From contig NZ_JXYP01000021.1 in assembly GCF_000964005.1 (NCBI RefSeq), forward strand, positions 1-64,000: a stretch of 64,000 bases of DNA, given 5' to 3'. Below the pieces are notes generated by a model that saw nothing but the letters and a program-made list of their open reading frames with translations, searched no databases and was not told the DNA's origin. Source of the DNA: Williamsia herbipolensis. Lineage in GTDB: Bacteria > Actinomycetota > Actinomycetes > Mycobacteriales > Mycobacteriaceae. Every line of letters starts with the position of its first letter. Positions within the stretch are counted from its first letter, which is position 1. This document shows positions 49,767-58,804 of the stretch, one piece after another. Position numbers and translations under genes: made by a program.

Positions 49767-51137
49767 TTACTTGCCGGCGACCGAGACGTACTTGCGGACG
49801 GGGCTGAGCAACTTGTTCGATCCGTCGAACTCCAGGATCCCGTAGGAACCGATCGACGGCTCACCCGCCTCGTTGAAGTCGAGGGTTCCGGTGACACCGT
49901 CGTAGTCGATGTCGCGGCCCTGGTTCACGAGGTCGAGGCACGCCTTGTACGAGGTGCACTTCTCGCCACCGGAGGTGACCGAGTTGATCTGGGCGGCGAT
50001 CGACCGTCCGTTCGTCGACTTCGCCTGTGCCGCAGCCAGAGCCGAGATGACGGTCGCGTCGTAGCTCTCACCGCCGTAGTTGAAGTCGATCAGCGACGGG
50101 TCGACGGACTTGAGTCGCTGCTCGAACTCGGCACCGGTGTTGGTGAGCGGCGTCGTGCCCTTCATTCCCTTGAGCACACCTGCACCGACGGCCTTGCCGA
50201 GGGCGTTGCCCATGTTGCCGTCGACGCCGTAGACCGACTTGCCGTCCGTCGGTCCGATGCCCACCTCGTGCATGCGGGTGATGATCTTCGCGCTCTCGTC
50301 GAAGCCGATGACCGCGATGCCGTCGGGGTTGAAGTTCTTCACCTGGTCGACCTCGGCGTTGAACGACTGCGCGTTGGGGTCGTAGATGATCTTCTGGATC
50401 TGATCGGCCGGGATGCCCGCGGCCTCGAGGTTGGTGATCGCCTCGGTCGCGAGCCCTGTGCCGTAGGGATCGTTGAGCGCCAGCACCGACACGCGTTGCA
50501 CGCCGTCGGCCGCCATGGTCTGCGCGAGCGCCTGGCCCTGCAGGGTGTCGGCGGGGGCGGTACGGAAGTACTGCCCCTTGTCGCGGTAACAGGTGAACTG
50601 GTCGGAGGTGTTGGCCGGGGAGAACATGACGACGCCCGCGGTCGCGACCTTGTCGATCACCTTCAGCGACACCGACGACGACGCGGCACCGATGATGACC
50701 TGCGTACCGGCCCCGATCTCGCGGTCGACGGTGGCGTTCGCGGTGTCGGTGGTGGTGTCACCGGAGTCGCCGGTGACCTCTTCCACCGGCTTGCCCAGCA
50801 CGCCGCCGTTGTCGTTGATGTCCTTCACGGCGAGCTTCACGCCGGCGAACTCCGGCGGGCCGAGGAAGGCGAGGCTGCCGGTGGCGGGCAGGAGGGTGCC
50901 GACCTTGAGTGCCGCGGTGCTGACCGGCCCCGGCGTTGCCTTCTCGACCGTGGGGCAGTTCAGTTTCTGCGCGAGGCCGAGGCCGGCGGGTGCCGGAGTC
51001 GACTCGATGCTCACACTCTCCGACGGTGCGCCCGAGGACTCCCCGGAACTCCCGCTGTCACTGCTGCTGCACGCAGCCAGTGTCATGACCGACACCGCTG
51101 CGACCACTGCACCACTCATGAGATGGCGACCCGACAT
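49767..51137 (-). CDS. Branched-chain amino acid ABC substrate-binding lipoprotein
   Basis: A 456-aa periplasmic-binding family 6 (LivJ-like) lipoprotein. The ATG at 51137 follows AAGGAGAA; the signal peptide ends in the lipobox TLAAC. A Ser/Gly-rich linker (about 24-50) leads to the body (VGTLLPATGSLAFLGPPEFA; IIGAASSSVSLKVIDKVA; VLALNDPYGTGLA). It is convergent with livHMGF and likely the binding protein of that transporter, on a separate transcript. Confidence 0.93.
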   Translation of the reverse strand: MSGRHLMSGAVVAAVSVMTLAACSSSDSGSSGESSGAPSESVSIESTPAPAGLGLAQKLNCPTVEKATPGPVSTAALKVGTLLPATGSLAFLGPPEFAGVKLAVKDINDNGGVLGKPVEEVTGDSGDTTTDTANATVDREIGAGTQVIIGAASSSVSLKVIDKVATAGVVMFSPANTSDQFTCYRDKGQYFRTAPADTLQGQALAQTMAADGVQRVSVLALNDPYGTGLATEAITNLEAAGIPADQIQKIIYDPNAQSFNAEVDQVKNFNPDGIAVIGFDESAKIITRMHEVGIGPTDGKSVYGVDGNMGNALGKAVGAGVLKGMKGTTPLTNTGAEFEQRLKSVDPSLIDFNYGGESYDATVISALAAAQAKSTNGRSIAAQINSVTSGGEKCTSYKACLDLVNQGRDIDYDGVTGTLDFNEAGEPSIGSYGILEFDGSNKLLSPVRKYVSVAGK

Positions 51138-51261
51138 CAAAATGTTCTCCTTGCGACAAGACGGCCGAGGAGGCATGCATCAGCATCCGAACCTTCCCTC
51201 GGTCCGGTAAAGCTAGCGCGGTCGTGTTGCCCGTGAGTAACATTCGCCGAAAACCGGCGCT

Positions 51262-51915
51262 CTACCCCTGTGCGGCGGTGTCGAGGGTCTCGATGACGAC
51301 CACCGCGACGGCCTTCATGGTCGTCCTCCGATCCATCGCGGCGCGCTGGATCCACGTGAACGCCTCGGGCTCCGTTAATGATTGACTGCTCATCAACAAT
51401 CCTTTGGCGCGCTCGACGAGCTTGCGCGTCTCCAAACGCTCGGTCATGTCGGCGATCTCGCCCTCGAGCGTCGTGAGTTCGGTGTAGCGACTGACCGCCA
51501 CCTCGATCGCGGGGACGAGATCGGCCTTGCTGAACGGCTTCACCAGATATGCGAGAGCTCCGGCGTCGCGGGCCTTCTCGACGAAATCGCGTTGCGAGAA
51601 CGCGGTCAGCATGACGACCGGCGCGAGGCGCTTCTGCGCGATCTCGGCCGCGGCGTCGATCCCGTCCCGCACGGGCATCTTGATGTCCATGATCACGAGG
51701 TCGGGGCGGAGCGACTCGGTGAGATCGACCGCCACCTGTCCGTTCGGCGCCTCACCGACGACGTCGTATCCCTCCTCACGGAGCATCTCCATGAGGTCCA
51801 TCCGGATGAGCGAGTCGTCCTCGGCCACCAGCACCCGGTGCGCGGGGCGGCTACGCGCCGCACGCTGCTCGGGCGCGGTGGGTCGGGCGGGTTCGGCGGG
51901 CGACGCTGATGTCAC
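51262..51915 (-). CDS. pdtaR: ANTAR-domain response regulator PdtaR
   Basis: A 217-aa two-component regulator that acts by RNA binding. Residues about 28-145 form the receiver domain: acidic pocket VLVAEDDSLIR, phospho-acceptor Asp in LVIMDIKMPV, Thr in MLTAFS and Lys in LVKPFS. Residues about 155-210 are the ANTAR domain (LVERAKGLLMSSQSLTEPEA, FTWIQRAAMD). It corresponds to M. tuberculosis Rv1626, partner of the kinase PdtaS encoded elsewhere. GTG start with GGAGG upstream. Confidence 0.93.
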   Translation of the reverse strand: MTSASPAEPARPTAPEQRAARSRPAHRVLVAEDDSLIRMDLMEMLREEGYDVVGEAPNGQVAVDLTESLRPDLVIMDIKMPVRDGIDAAAEIAQKRLAPVVMLTAFSQRDFVEKARDAGALAYLVKPFSKADLVPAIEVAVSRYTELTTLEGEIADMTERLETRKLVERAKGLLMSSQSLTEPEAFTWIQRAAMDRRTTMKAVAVVVIETLDTAAQG

Positions 51916-51967
51916 AGGAGGACCTCCATGGTGTTCTGCCCGGTCGACGCCGGGGCGGACCCGATCA

Positions 51968-51988
51968 CCAGGGGTCCGATTCCCCTGG
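51968..51988. promoter_or_regulatory. Inverted repeat in the pdtaR leader
   Basis: CCAGGGG and CCCCTGG form a perfect 7-bp inverted repeat around a 7-base loop, 53 bp upstream of pdtaR. As a hairpin in the pdtaR mRNA leader, or as an operator, its role is unknown. Confidence 0.35.
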
Positions 51989-52075
51989 ACAGTACCGGTT
52001 GGCACGTGCGGTCGCCGATCCACTACCGTGGTCCCTCGTGCCACCGGCCGCCCCGCGCGGCCACGGCATCGACGC

Positions 52076-52149
52076 GCCCCCGTAGCCCAATTGGCAGAGG
52101 CAACGGATTCAAAACCCGTCCAGTGTCAGTTCGAGTCTGACCGGGGGCA
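52076..52149 (+). tRNA. tRNA with CAA anticodon (Leu by anticodon), short variable loop
   Basis: A 74-nt cloverleaf: acceptor stem GCCCCCG/CGGGGGC (seven perfect pairs), D arm with a 3-bp stem, anticodon arm ACGGA-TTCAAAA-CCCGT (last pair A-C mismatched), 5-nt variable loop, and T arm GTCAG-TTCGAGT-CTGAC. The anticodon is CAA, read as Leu(UUG). Bacterial tRNA-Leu normally has a long class II variable arm, which is missing. CCA is not encoded (ACC then C). tRNA identity is therefore less certain than the cloverleaf itself. Confidence 0.8.
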
Positions 52150-52205
52150 CCCAGGCCGGCGGGCCGCGCGGACCGCATCCGGACTCCCATCGCCTCCGAG
52201 GCGGA

Positions 52206-53674
52206 TCACTCCCTGTCCTTGCTCCGCCAGCTCCGTTCGAAGGGCAGACGCCACGCGTGCGGCGCGATGAGCTGGTGGATCGCATTCGGACCCCACGACC
52301 ACGGGCTGTAGCTGCGCACCGGTGGCGGATCGGCCAGCAGCGGCGCCGACACCTCCCACAGTCGCTCGATGCCCTCGGCCGTCGTGTACAGGGTCCGGTC
52401 GCCCTTCATGGCGTCGAGGATCAGCCGTTCGTAGGCCTCGAGGACCAGGCCGGCATGCTCGTGCTCGCCCATCCCGAACTGCAGGGCTGAGCTTGTCGAG
52501 CTTCATCCCCGGACCGGGCCGCTTGCCGTAGAACGACAGCGACACCTTGAACACGTCGGCGAGGTCGAAGGTCAGGTGGTCCGGACCGTGTTGTCCCACA
52601 CCGGATCCCTGGGGGAACATGCTCTTGGGCGGTTCACGGAACCCGATCGAGATGATGCGTTGGCCCTCGGCCAGGCATTTCCCGGTGCGCAGGTAGAACG
52701 GGACGCCGGCCCATCGCCAGTTGTCGATACCGCACTCCAGTGCGATGAACGTCTCGGTCTCCGATTCGGGCGCGACGCCCGGCTCATCGCGGTAGCCGAT
52801 GTACTGCCCGCGCACCACGTCGTGCGGGTTCAACGGTTTCATCGACCGGAAGACCTTGTTCTTCTCCTCGCTGATCGGGCCGGGCGCCAACTCGGTGGGT
52901 GGTTCCATCGCCACGAACGCGAGGATCTGGAACAGGTGCGTGACGACCATGTCGCGGAAGGCGCCGGTCGATTCGTAGTACCCGGCACGACCCTCCAGCG
53001 ACAGCTTCTCCGGGACGTCGATCTGGATGTAATTGATGAAATTGCGGTTCCAGATCGGTTCGAAGAGACCGTTCGCGAACCGGAACGCGAGGATGTTCTG
53101 GGCCGACTCCTTGCCCAGGAAGTGGTCGATCCGGAAGATCTGCTCCTCGGCGAACCAGCGGTGGATCGACGCGTTGAGTTTCTTCGCACTCGCCAGGTCG
53201 GTCCCGAACGGCTTCTCCATGATCACCCGCGAGCGCTCCACGAGACCGGCCTCGTTCAGCATCTCGAGAACAGCCATCGCCGCCTTCGGCGGAACGCTGA
53301 GATAGTGCAGTACCCGCGCCGAGCCGCCGATGGTGTCCGAGGCGCGCTCGACCGCTTCGGCAAGGGCGGCCGGTCCGTCACCCTGCGAGACGTAGGTCAG
53401 CGAGTCGAGGAACTCGTCGACAACCTCCGAGGTCAGACTTCGGCTGGAGAACTCGAGACACGCCTTCCTGGCCGCGGCCCGGGAAGTCGTCGGTGGTGAT
53501 ATCGTCCAAACTCACGCCGACGACCCGGATCGCCGGCGTGAGTTTGGACATCGACAGGTGGAACAGCCCGGGGAGCAGTTTGCGTTTGGCGAGATCGCCC
53601 ATCGCGCCGAACAACACGACCACGTGCGGATCGCCGTCATCGGAGTGCTCGGGACGTTCCGCGGTGTCGATCAC
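52206..53674 (-). pseudogene. zwf: Glucose-6-phosphate dehydrogenase with two frameshifts
   Basis: Read on the minus strand, the GTG at 53674 starts a G6PD ([20 protein letters not shown]). The frame is lost at a C/G run at 53478-53483; with one base removed it continues DD-F[15 protein letters not shown]. The middle part, with active-site RIDHFLGKE and EKPFG, is intact. A second +1 shift at the run 52484-52486 breaks KLDKLS from LQFGMGEHEHAG; the C-terminus then ends at 52206. Without the two extra bases the protein would be about 488 aa, normal length. The nucleotide-binding motif reads GAMGDL. Either a recent pseudogene or two homopolymer sequencing errors. Confidence 0.85.
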
Positions 53675-53770
53675 TCGTCGATCGTCCCACCAGGGCGCTC
53701 ACACGGCACGATGAGCGAGTCGGCCACTCGCCACCACCGATGACAGCGGTCCCGCCGATGTCGTCCGAGC

Positions 53771-54352
53771 TCACGATGACGAGTTCGAACGCCCCTGCGC
53801 CGCCTCGATACCTCCGAGGATGATGTCGACCGAGGTTTCGATGACCTTGTCGTCGGGTACCTGACCGTGCATCAGCGCCGGACAGACCACCACACCCGAG
53901 AGCAGATGGATCGCCGATTCGGCGACCACGTCGTCTGCGATGCGCGCGAACATCGCGCGCGCGACACCCTCGCCGTCGGCGATCAGCCGCGTCCTGAACT
54001 CGGCGATCTCCTCCACCGAGGTGCCCCACTGCGCGAGCACGATGAGGATCCGGTCGAGCTTGATGTCGACCACGGCCGAGCGGAACGCCCGGAGTTCGTT
54101 GATGAGATCGGTACGGATGTCGCCGGTGGGCACCGAGTGCGGCATGTCGCCCAGGGCGTCGAGCGCGAGACCCACGAGGTCGATCTTCGACGGCCAGTGG
54201 GTGTACAGCGTCGTCTTCGAATACCCCGCGACGCGTGCGATGTGGGCGTGGGAGACCGCATCCCACCTCTGCTTGGTCAGGACCTCCAGAGCGGCGCGCG
54301 ACACGTCACCCCGGGTGCGCGCCACTCGCGCGTCCTCAGATGTGTCGGTCAT
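53771..54352 (-). CDS. TetR family transcriptional regulator
   Basis: A 193-aa repressor-type protein. The N-terminal HTH covers about residues 15-60 (AALEVLTKQRWDAVSHAHIA, VAGYSKTTLYTHWPSK); the C-terminal helical domain would bind a ligand. It is divergent from the MAA-type cluster, with 290 bp between start codons, so it is the likely local regulator (inference). Confidence 0.88.
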   Translation of the reverse strand: MTDTSEDARVARTRGDVSRAALEVLTKQRWDAVSHAHIARVAGYSKTTLYTHWPSKIDLVGLALDALGDMPHSVPTGDIRTDLINELRAFRSAVVDIKLDRILIVLAQWGTSVEEIAEFRTRLIADGEGVARAMFARIADDVVAESAIHLLSGVVVCPALMHGQVPDDKVIETSVDIILGGIEAAQGRSNSSS

Positions 54353-54447
54353 GTCCTCAGCTCTGTCGGTCGATGGTTCCCCTCCACTGTCTCACCCGCG
54401 TGGAGTGACGCCCTTCCACCGTCGCACGTTTTTCCGATGCAAACCTA

Positions 54448-54475
54448 TTGAACTGACAGACCGTTACTGTACTGT
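54448..54475 (+). promoter_or_regulatory. Putative promoter of the MAA-type cluster
   Basis: TTGAAC (54448-54453), a 16-nt spacer and TACTGT (54470-54475) form a plausible promoter facing the cluster. The spacer and -10 contain short inverted elements (ACAG-N7-CTGT) that could be a TetR operator. The remaining leader to the ATG at 54643 (about 160 nt) shows no other gene. Confidence 0.4.
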
Positions 54476-54642
54476 TGGATCAGAAGCAACGGGTCTGGCG
54501 TGGAAACCCAACGGCGCCAACACCTTTGGTTTTCCCTATTGGATACGACCATTGCCATCGTCCCACGCGCCGGCCGCCGGGACCCTCTCTTTCGGGTCCG
54601 TACCGCCGCCCACTGCTCTCCCACACCCTTCGAAAGGCCGTC

Positions 54643-55314
54643 ATGCCCGCAATCCTGTTCGGCTCCATCAGCACCCTCGCCGACACCTCTGAACTGCAGC
54701 GTCAGGCCTTCAACCAGGCCTTCGCCGAGCACGACCTGGACTGGACCTGGACCCGGGACGACTACATCGGCATGCTCGGATCCAACGGCGGGGCCGACCG
54801 CATCGCCGAGTACGCCTCGGCACACGGTGACGATGTCGACGCCGCCGCCGTCCACGCGACCAAGTCGAGGATCTTCCAGACGCTGATCGGCGACGCCGGT
54901 CTGCAGCCCCGCCAGGGGGTCGTCGAGACGGTGCAGGCCGCGAAGTCCGACGGTGTGAAGCTCGGGTTCGTCACGACGACGTCGCGCGAGAACATCACCG
55001 CGCTGCTCGACGCCCTCGCCCCGGCCATCAGCGCCGACACCTTCGACATCATCGTCGACTCCGACAGCGTCGAGACCCCCAAGCCCGACGCCGCGGCCTA
55101 CCGCTTCGCCCTCGCCGAGCTCGGTGAGCAGGCGGGCCACGCCGTCGCCATCGAGGACAACGAGGGTGGTGTCGCCTCTGCGGGTGCCGCCGACGTCCGC
55201 TGCATCGCGTTCCCGAACGAGAACACCGCCGACGGCGACTTCGGCTCCGCCGTCGAGGTCGTCGAGGTCCTGGACTCCGCCCGCGTGCGCGAGCTCGCCG
55301 CCGGCACCGCCTGA
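54643..55314 (+). CDS. HAD-superfamily protein lacking the catalytic aspartates
   Basis: A 223-aa protein with the CbbY/phosphoglucomutase-like HAD layout. Motif I, normally LFDLDGTLxDT, reads [11 protein letters not shown], so both the nucleophile Asp and the acid/base Asp are gone. Motif II ([10 protein letters not shown]), motif III Lys ([10 protein letters not shown]) and motif IV ([16 protein letters not shown]) are kept. Phosphatase activity by the usual route is not expected; a binding or regulatory role is an inference. A GAAAGG site precedes the ATG. It leads the mys-type genes, with 91 bp before the cyclase. Confidence 0.85.
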   Translation: MPAILFGSISTLADTSELQRQAFNQAFAEHDLDWTWTRDDYIGMLGSNGGADRIAEYASAHGDDVDAAAVHATKSRIFQTLIGDAGLQPRQGVVETVQAAKSDGVKLGFVTTTSRENITALLDALAPAISADTFDIIVDSDSVETPKPDAAAYRFALAELGEQAGHAVAIEDNEGGVASAGAADVRCIAFPNENTADGDFGSAVEVVEVLDSARVRELAAGTA

Positions 55315-55405
55315 CCTCCACCTCTCCCGCCACACCCTTTTCGCCACACCTTTTCCCTGCCGAACCGCCGCCGACCTCGCGCGGCACACATCCTGGAGCA
55401 CCACA

Positions 55406-56617
55406 GTGAGCAATCTGCAAGCACAGGTCACCTCGACCGACCGCGCCTTCCACGTCGAGGGTTACGAGAAGATCGAATACGACCTGATCTACGTCGACGG
55501 CGTGTTCGCCGTCGACAACACCGAACTGGCCGACAGCTACCGCCCGTACGGTCGGGCGCTGATGGTCATCGACGAGACCGTCCTGTCGCTCTACGGCGAC
55601 GCCATCCGCACCTACTTCGACCACCACGGGCTCGATCTCACGGTGGTGCCGGTGCAGATCCGCGAGACCGCGAAGTCGTTGGAGACCTTCGAGACCATCG
55701 TCGGCGAATTCGACGCGTTCGGTCTCGTCCGCACCGAGCCGGTCCTCGTCGTCGGTGGTGGCCTGACCACCGACGTCGCCGGGTACGCCTGCGCGAGCTA
55801 CCGGCGCAACACGCCCTACATCCGCATCCCCACCACGCTGATCGGTCTCATCGACGCCAGCGTGTCGATCAAGGTCGCGGTCAACTACGGCAAGCACAAG
55901 AACCGTCTCGGCGCGTACCACGCGTCGCAGAAGGTGCTGCTCGACTTCTCCTTCCTCGCAACGCTTCCCGAGGATCAGGTCCGCAACGGCATGGCCGAGC
56001 TGATCAAGATCTCGGTGGTCGGGAACTCCGAGATCTTCGACATGCTCGACGAGCACGGTCCCGATCTCCTGCGCACCCGTTTCGGTCACCTCGACGGCTC
56101 CGCCGAGTTGCGTGCGGTAGGCGATCGACTGACCTACGCCGCGATCGCCACCATGCTCGATCTGGAGGCGCCGAACCTGCACGAGATCGATCTCGATCGT
56201 GTGATCGCGTTCGGTCACACCTGGAGCCCGACACTCGAGCTCACTCCCCCGGCGCCGTTCTTCCACGGGCACGCGATCAACATCGACATGGCGCTCTCGA
56301 CCACCCTGGCCGAGCAGCGCGGACACCTCACGGTGGCCGATCGCGACCGCGTTCTCGGTGTCATGAGTCGACTCGGCCTCGCCCTCGACAGCGAGTTCCT
56401 CACCGCCGAGCTCCTCGCCGACGCCACCGGTTCGATCCTCAAGACCCGCGACGGGCTGCTGCGCGCCGCGATCCCCGACCCCATCGGGAGCTGCCGTTTC
56501 CTCAACGACGTGACGACCGACGAGTTGGCCGACGCGCTGCAGATGCACAAGAAGCTGGTCGAGGAGTTCGATCGGGCGGGCGACGGTGTCGACATGTTCA
56601 CCGGTGCGCATGACTGA
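55406..56617 (+). CDS. mysA: Sedoheptulose-7-phosphate cyclase, demethyl-4-deoxygadusol synthase type
   Basis: A 403-aa member of the dehydroquinate-synthase-like cyclase family (GTG start). It has the NAD-binding [60 protein letters not shown] and the metal-binding region ([23 protein letters not shown]). This is the sedoheptulose-7-phosphate cyclase branch, shared by 2-epi-5-epi-valiolone synthase and demethyl-4-deoxygadusol synthase. The following mysB/C/D-type genes favour the latter, the first step to mycosporines. Confidence 0.88.
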   Translation: MSNLQAQVTSTDRAFHVEGYEKIEYDLIYVDGVFAVDNTELADSYRPYGRALMVIDETVLSLYGDAIRTYFDHHGLDLTVVPVQIRETAKSLETFETIVGEFDAFGLVRTEPVLVVGGGLTTDVAGYACASYRRNTPYIRIPTTLIGLIDASVSIKVAVNYGKHKNRLGAYHASQKVLLDFSFLATLPEDQVRNGMAELIKISVVGNSEIFDMLDEHGPDLLRTRFGHLDGSAELRAVGDRLTYAAIATMLDLEAPNLHEIDLDRVIAFGHTWSPTLELTPPAPFFHGHAINIDMALSTTLAEQRGHLTVADRDRVLGVMSRLGLALDSEFLTAELLADATGSILKTRDGLLRAAIPDPIGSCRFLNDVTTDELADALQMHKKLVEEFDRAGDGVDMFTGAHD

Positions 56618-57485
56618 TACCCACCCCGTGGAGATGTCGACACCGGCTGCGCCGCGGCCGGTCACACCGTCGACGATCCTCGCCGAGGTGGTGCGGGACA
56701 TGCGCGAGCGGCTCGAGGGGATCGACGGTCTCGATCGGTCGATCCTCGTCTCGGCGGCACGCGCCGAGGCGCTTGCCGCCGGACTCGACCCCTATCTGGA
56801 CCTGTGCACGACCGCGGAATCGGCGGCGCTGGCCGATCTCGCGATGCGCACCGCGCATCGCGACTGGGACGCGAACCCGTCGTCGATCCCCGAGGTGCGA
56901 CTCGAGCAGGAGATGCTCTCCGGCCATGTCGAGGGTCAGGCGCTGAAGTTCCTGGTGTTCGCGTGCGCCGCGCGGCGCGTGCTCGAGATCGGCATGTTCA
57001 CCGGTTACTCGGCGCTAGCGATGGCCGAAGAACTCGGCGAGGCCGGCGAGGTGGTGGCGTGTGAGATCGACGCAGACGTCGCGGCATTCGCACGCGAGTG
57101 CTTCGACCGTTCGCCGGTGGGGCGCCGGATCACGATCGAGGTGGGACCGGCGGGTGAGACCCTGCGGCGTCTCGACGACCGCTTCCGTGCCGGCGACGTC
57201 GCACCGTTCGACTTCGTCTTCATCGACGCCGACAAGCCGGGGTACCTCGGTTACCTCGACCTCCTGCTGGAGGGGTCGCTGCTCGCGCCCCGAGCCCTGA
57301 TCGCCGTCGACAACACCCTGCTGCAGGGCGAGCCCTACGCCGCCGGTACCACCGCGTCGGTGAACGGGGCGGCGATGGCGACGTTCAACGCCGCGCTCAC
57401 CTACGACGACCGTGTCGAACAGGTGGTGTTGCCCCTGCGCGACGGGCTCACCCTGATCCGGCGGGTGCCGGATCGCGCGCGGTGA
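56610..57485 (+). CDS. mysB: O-methyltransferase of mycosporine synthesis
   Basis: A 291-aa class I methyltransferase of the caffeoyl-CoA OMT-like group: motif [20 protein letters not shown], metal/SAM region [20 protein letters not shown] and [12 protein letters not shown]. An N-terminal stretch of about 50 residues ([17 protein letters not shown]) matches MysB-type proteins. It would methylate demethyl-4-deoxygadusol to 4-deoxygadusol. Its start overlaps the mysA end by 8 bp; an alternative start is the ATG at 56634. Confidence 0.86.
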   Translation: MTDTHPVEMSTPAAPRPVTPSTILAEVVRDMRERLEGIDGLDRSILVSAARAEALAAGLDPYLDLCTTAESAALADLAMRTAHRDWDANPSSIPEVRLEQEMLSGHVEGQALKFLVFACAARRVLEIGMFTGYSALAMAEELGEAGEVVACEIDADVAAFARECFDRSPVGRRITIEVGPAGETLRRLDDRFRAGDVAPFDFVFIDADKPGYLGYLDLLLEGSLLAPRALIAVDNTLLQGEPYAAGTTASVNGAAMATFNAALTYDDRVEQVVLPLRDGLTLIRRVPDRAR

Positions 57486-58804
57486 CGTCACTGCGTGAGG
57501 CCAACGCCGCGCGCACCCTCGCGGTGCTCGCGGCGTTGACGGTGACCCTGCCGATCGATGCGGCCGTCGTGGGCACAGCCTGGGTGGTCGGTCGGCTGCA
57601 CCCTGCGCGCACGACGGATCCGGGTCCGTCCGTCGACCGGAAGACCGTGCTGGTGACCGGCGGCAAGATGACCAAGGCCCTGGCGCTCGCACGCGCGTTC
57701 CACGCCGCCGGCCACCGTGTGGTGCTCGTCGAGTCGACGAAGTACCGCTGGACCGGACACCGGTTCTCCCGCGCCGTCGACGCCTTCCACTGCACCCCCG
57801 AACCGACCGCACCCGGATACGCACAGGCCCTGCGCGACATCGTCGTCGACGAGGGCGTCGATGTGGTGGTGCCCGTGTCGAGCCCGGCGTCGAGCATCCA
57901 CGAGGCGGCCGCCCACACACTCCTCGACGAGCACTGCGAGGTCGTGCACGGCGACGAGAAGACGGTGCACATGCTCGACGACAAGGACGAGTTCTCCGCC
58001 CACGCGGCGTCCCTGGGTCTGGCGGTCCCGCACTTCGCGCGCATCACCGATCCGGTACAGATCGACGACTTCGACTTCCGTCCGGGCCGCGAGTACATCC
58101 TCAAGCGGATCGCCTACAACCCCGTGGGCCGGATGGACCTCACGCGCCTGCGACGCGAGACCCCCGAGGAGAACACCGCTTTCGCCCGCAGCCTCGGGAT
58201 CTCGCCCGACGATCCCTGGATCCTGCAGGAGTTCATCGAGGGCACCGAGTACTGCACGCACGGCACGGTGCGCGACGGGCGTCTCCAGGTGTACGCCTGC
58301 TGCGAATCGTCGGCTTTCCAGATCAACTACGAGATGGTCGACAAGCCCGACATCCGCCGCTGGGTCGAGACCTTCCTCGCACCGCTGGACCTGACGGGGC
58401 AGGCGTCGTTCGACTTCATCGAGGCCTCCGACGGCACCGTCTACGCCATCGAGTGCAATCCGCGGACGCACTCGGCGATCACGATGTTCTACGACCACCC
58501 CGGCGTGGCGGCGGCGTACCTCACCGACGACCACCCCACCGTGGTCCCGACGGCATCGTCGCGCCCGACGCACTGGATCTATCACGAACTGTGGCGACTG
58601 CTGACCGAGCGGGGACGTCGTGCACGGCTGGCGAGCATCCGGCGCAGCACCGACGCGATCTTCGACCGAGACGACCCGCTGCCGTTCCTGATGGTGCACC
58701 ACGTGCAGATCCCGTCGCTGCTGGTGAAGAACCTGCGTGCGCGACGCGGGTGGAGCCGCATCGATTTCAACATCGGCAAGTTGGTGGAGAACGGTGGCGA
58801 CTGA
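57482..58804 (+). CDS. mysC: ATP-grasp mycosporine-glycine synthase
   Basis: A 440-aa ATP-grasp protein that would attach glycine to 4-deoxygadusol. The N-terminus has a hydrophobic stretch (about 10-40: TLAVLAALTVTLPIDAAVVG). Then come KTVLVTGGKMTKALALARAF, the ATP-grasp lid/Lys region (REYILKRIAYNPVGRMDLTR), and the metal-binding end FDFIEASDGTVYAIECNPRT. GTG start overlaps the mysB stop (GTGA). Confidence in the substrate rests on the cluster. Confidence 0.85.
   Translation: MTSLREANAARTLAVLAALTVTLPIDAAVVGTAWVVGRLHPARTTDPGPSVDRKTVLVTGGKMTKALALARAFHAAGHRVVLVESTKYRWTGHRFSRAVDAFHCTPEPTAPGYAQALRDIVVDEGVDVVVPVSSPASSIHEAAAHTLLDEHCEVVHGDEKTVHMLDDKDEFSAHAASLGLAVPHFARITDPVQIDDFDFRPGREYILKRIAYNPVGRMDLTRLRRETPEENTAFARSLGISPDDPWILQEFIEGTEYCTHGTVRDGRLQVYACCESSAFQINYEMVDKPDIRRWVETFLAPLDLTGQASFDFIEASDGTVYAIECNPRTHSAITMFYDHPGVAAAYLTDDHPTVVPTASSRPTHWIYHELWRLLTERGRRARLASIRRSTDAIFDRDDPLPFLMVHHVQIPSLLVKNLRARRGWSRIDFNIGKLVENGGD

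Noticed and set aside
52076-53770. Integrated prophage or plasmid at the tRNA
   Set aside because: No integrase, excisionase or phage gene and no repeat of the tRNA 3' end was seen within the window.
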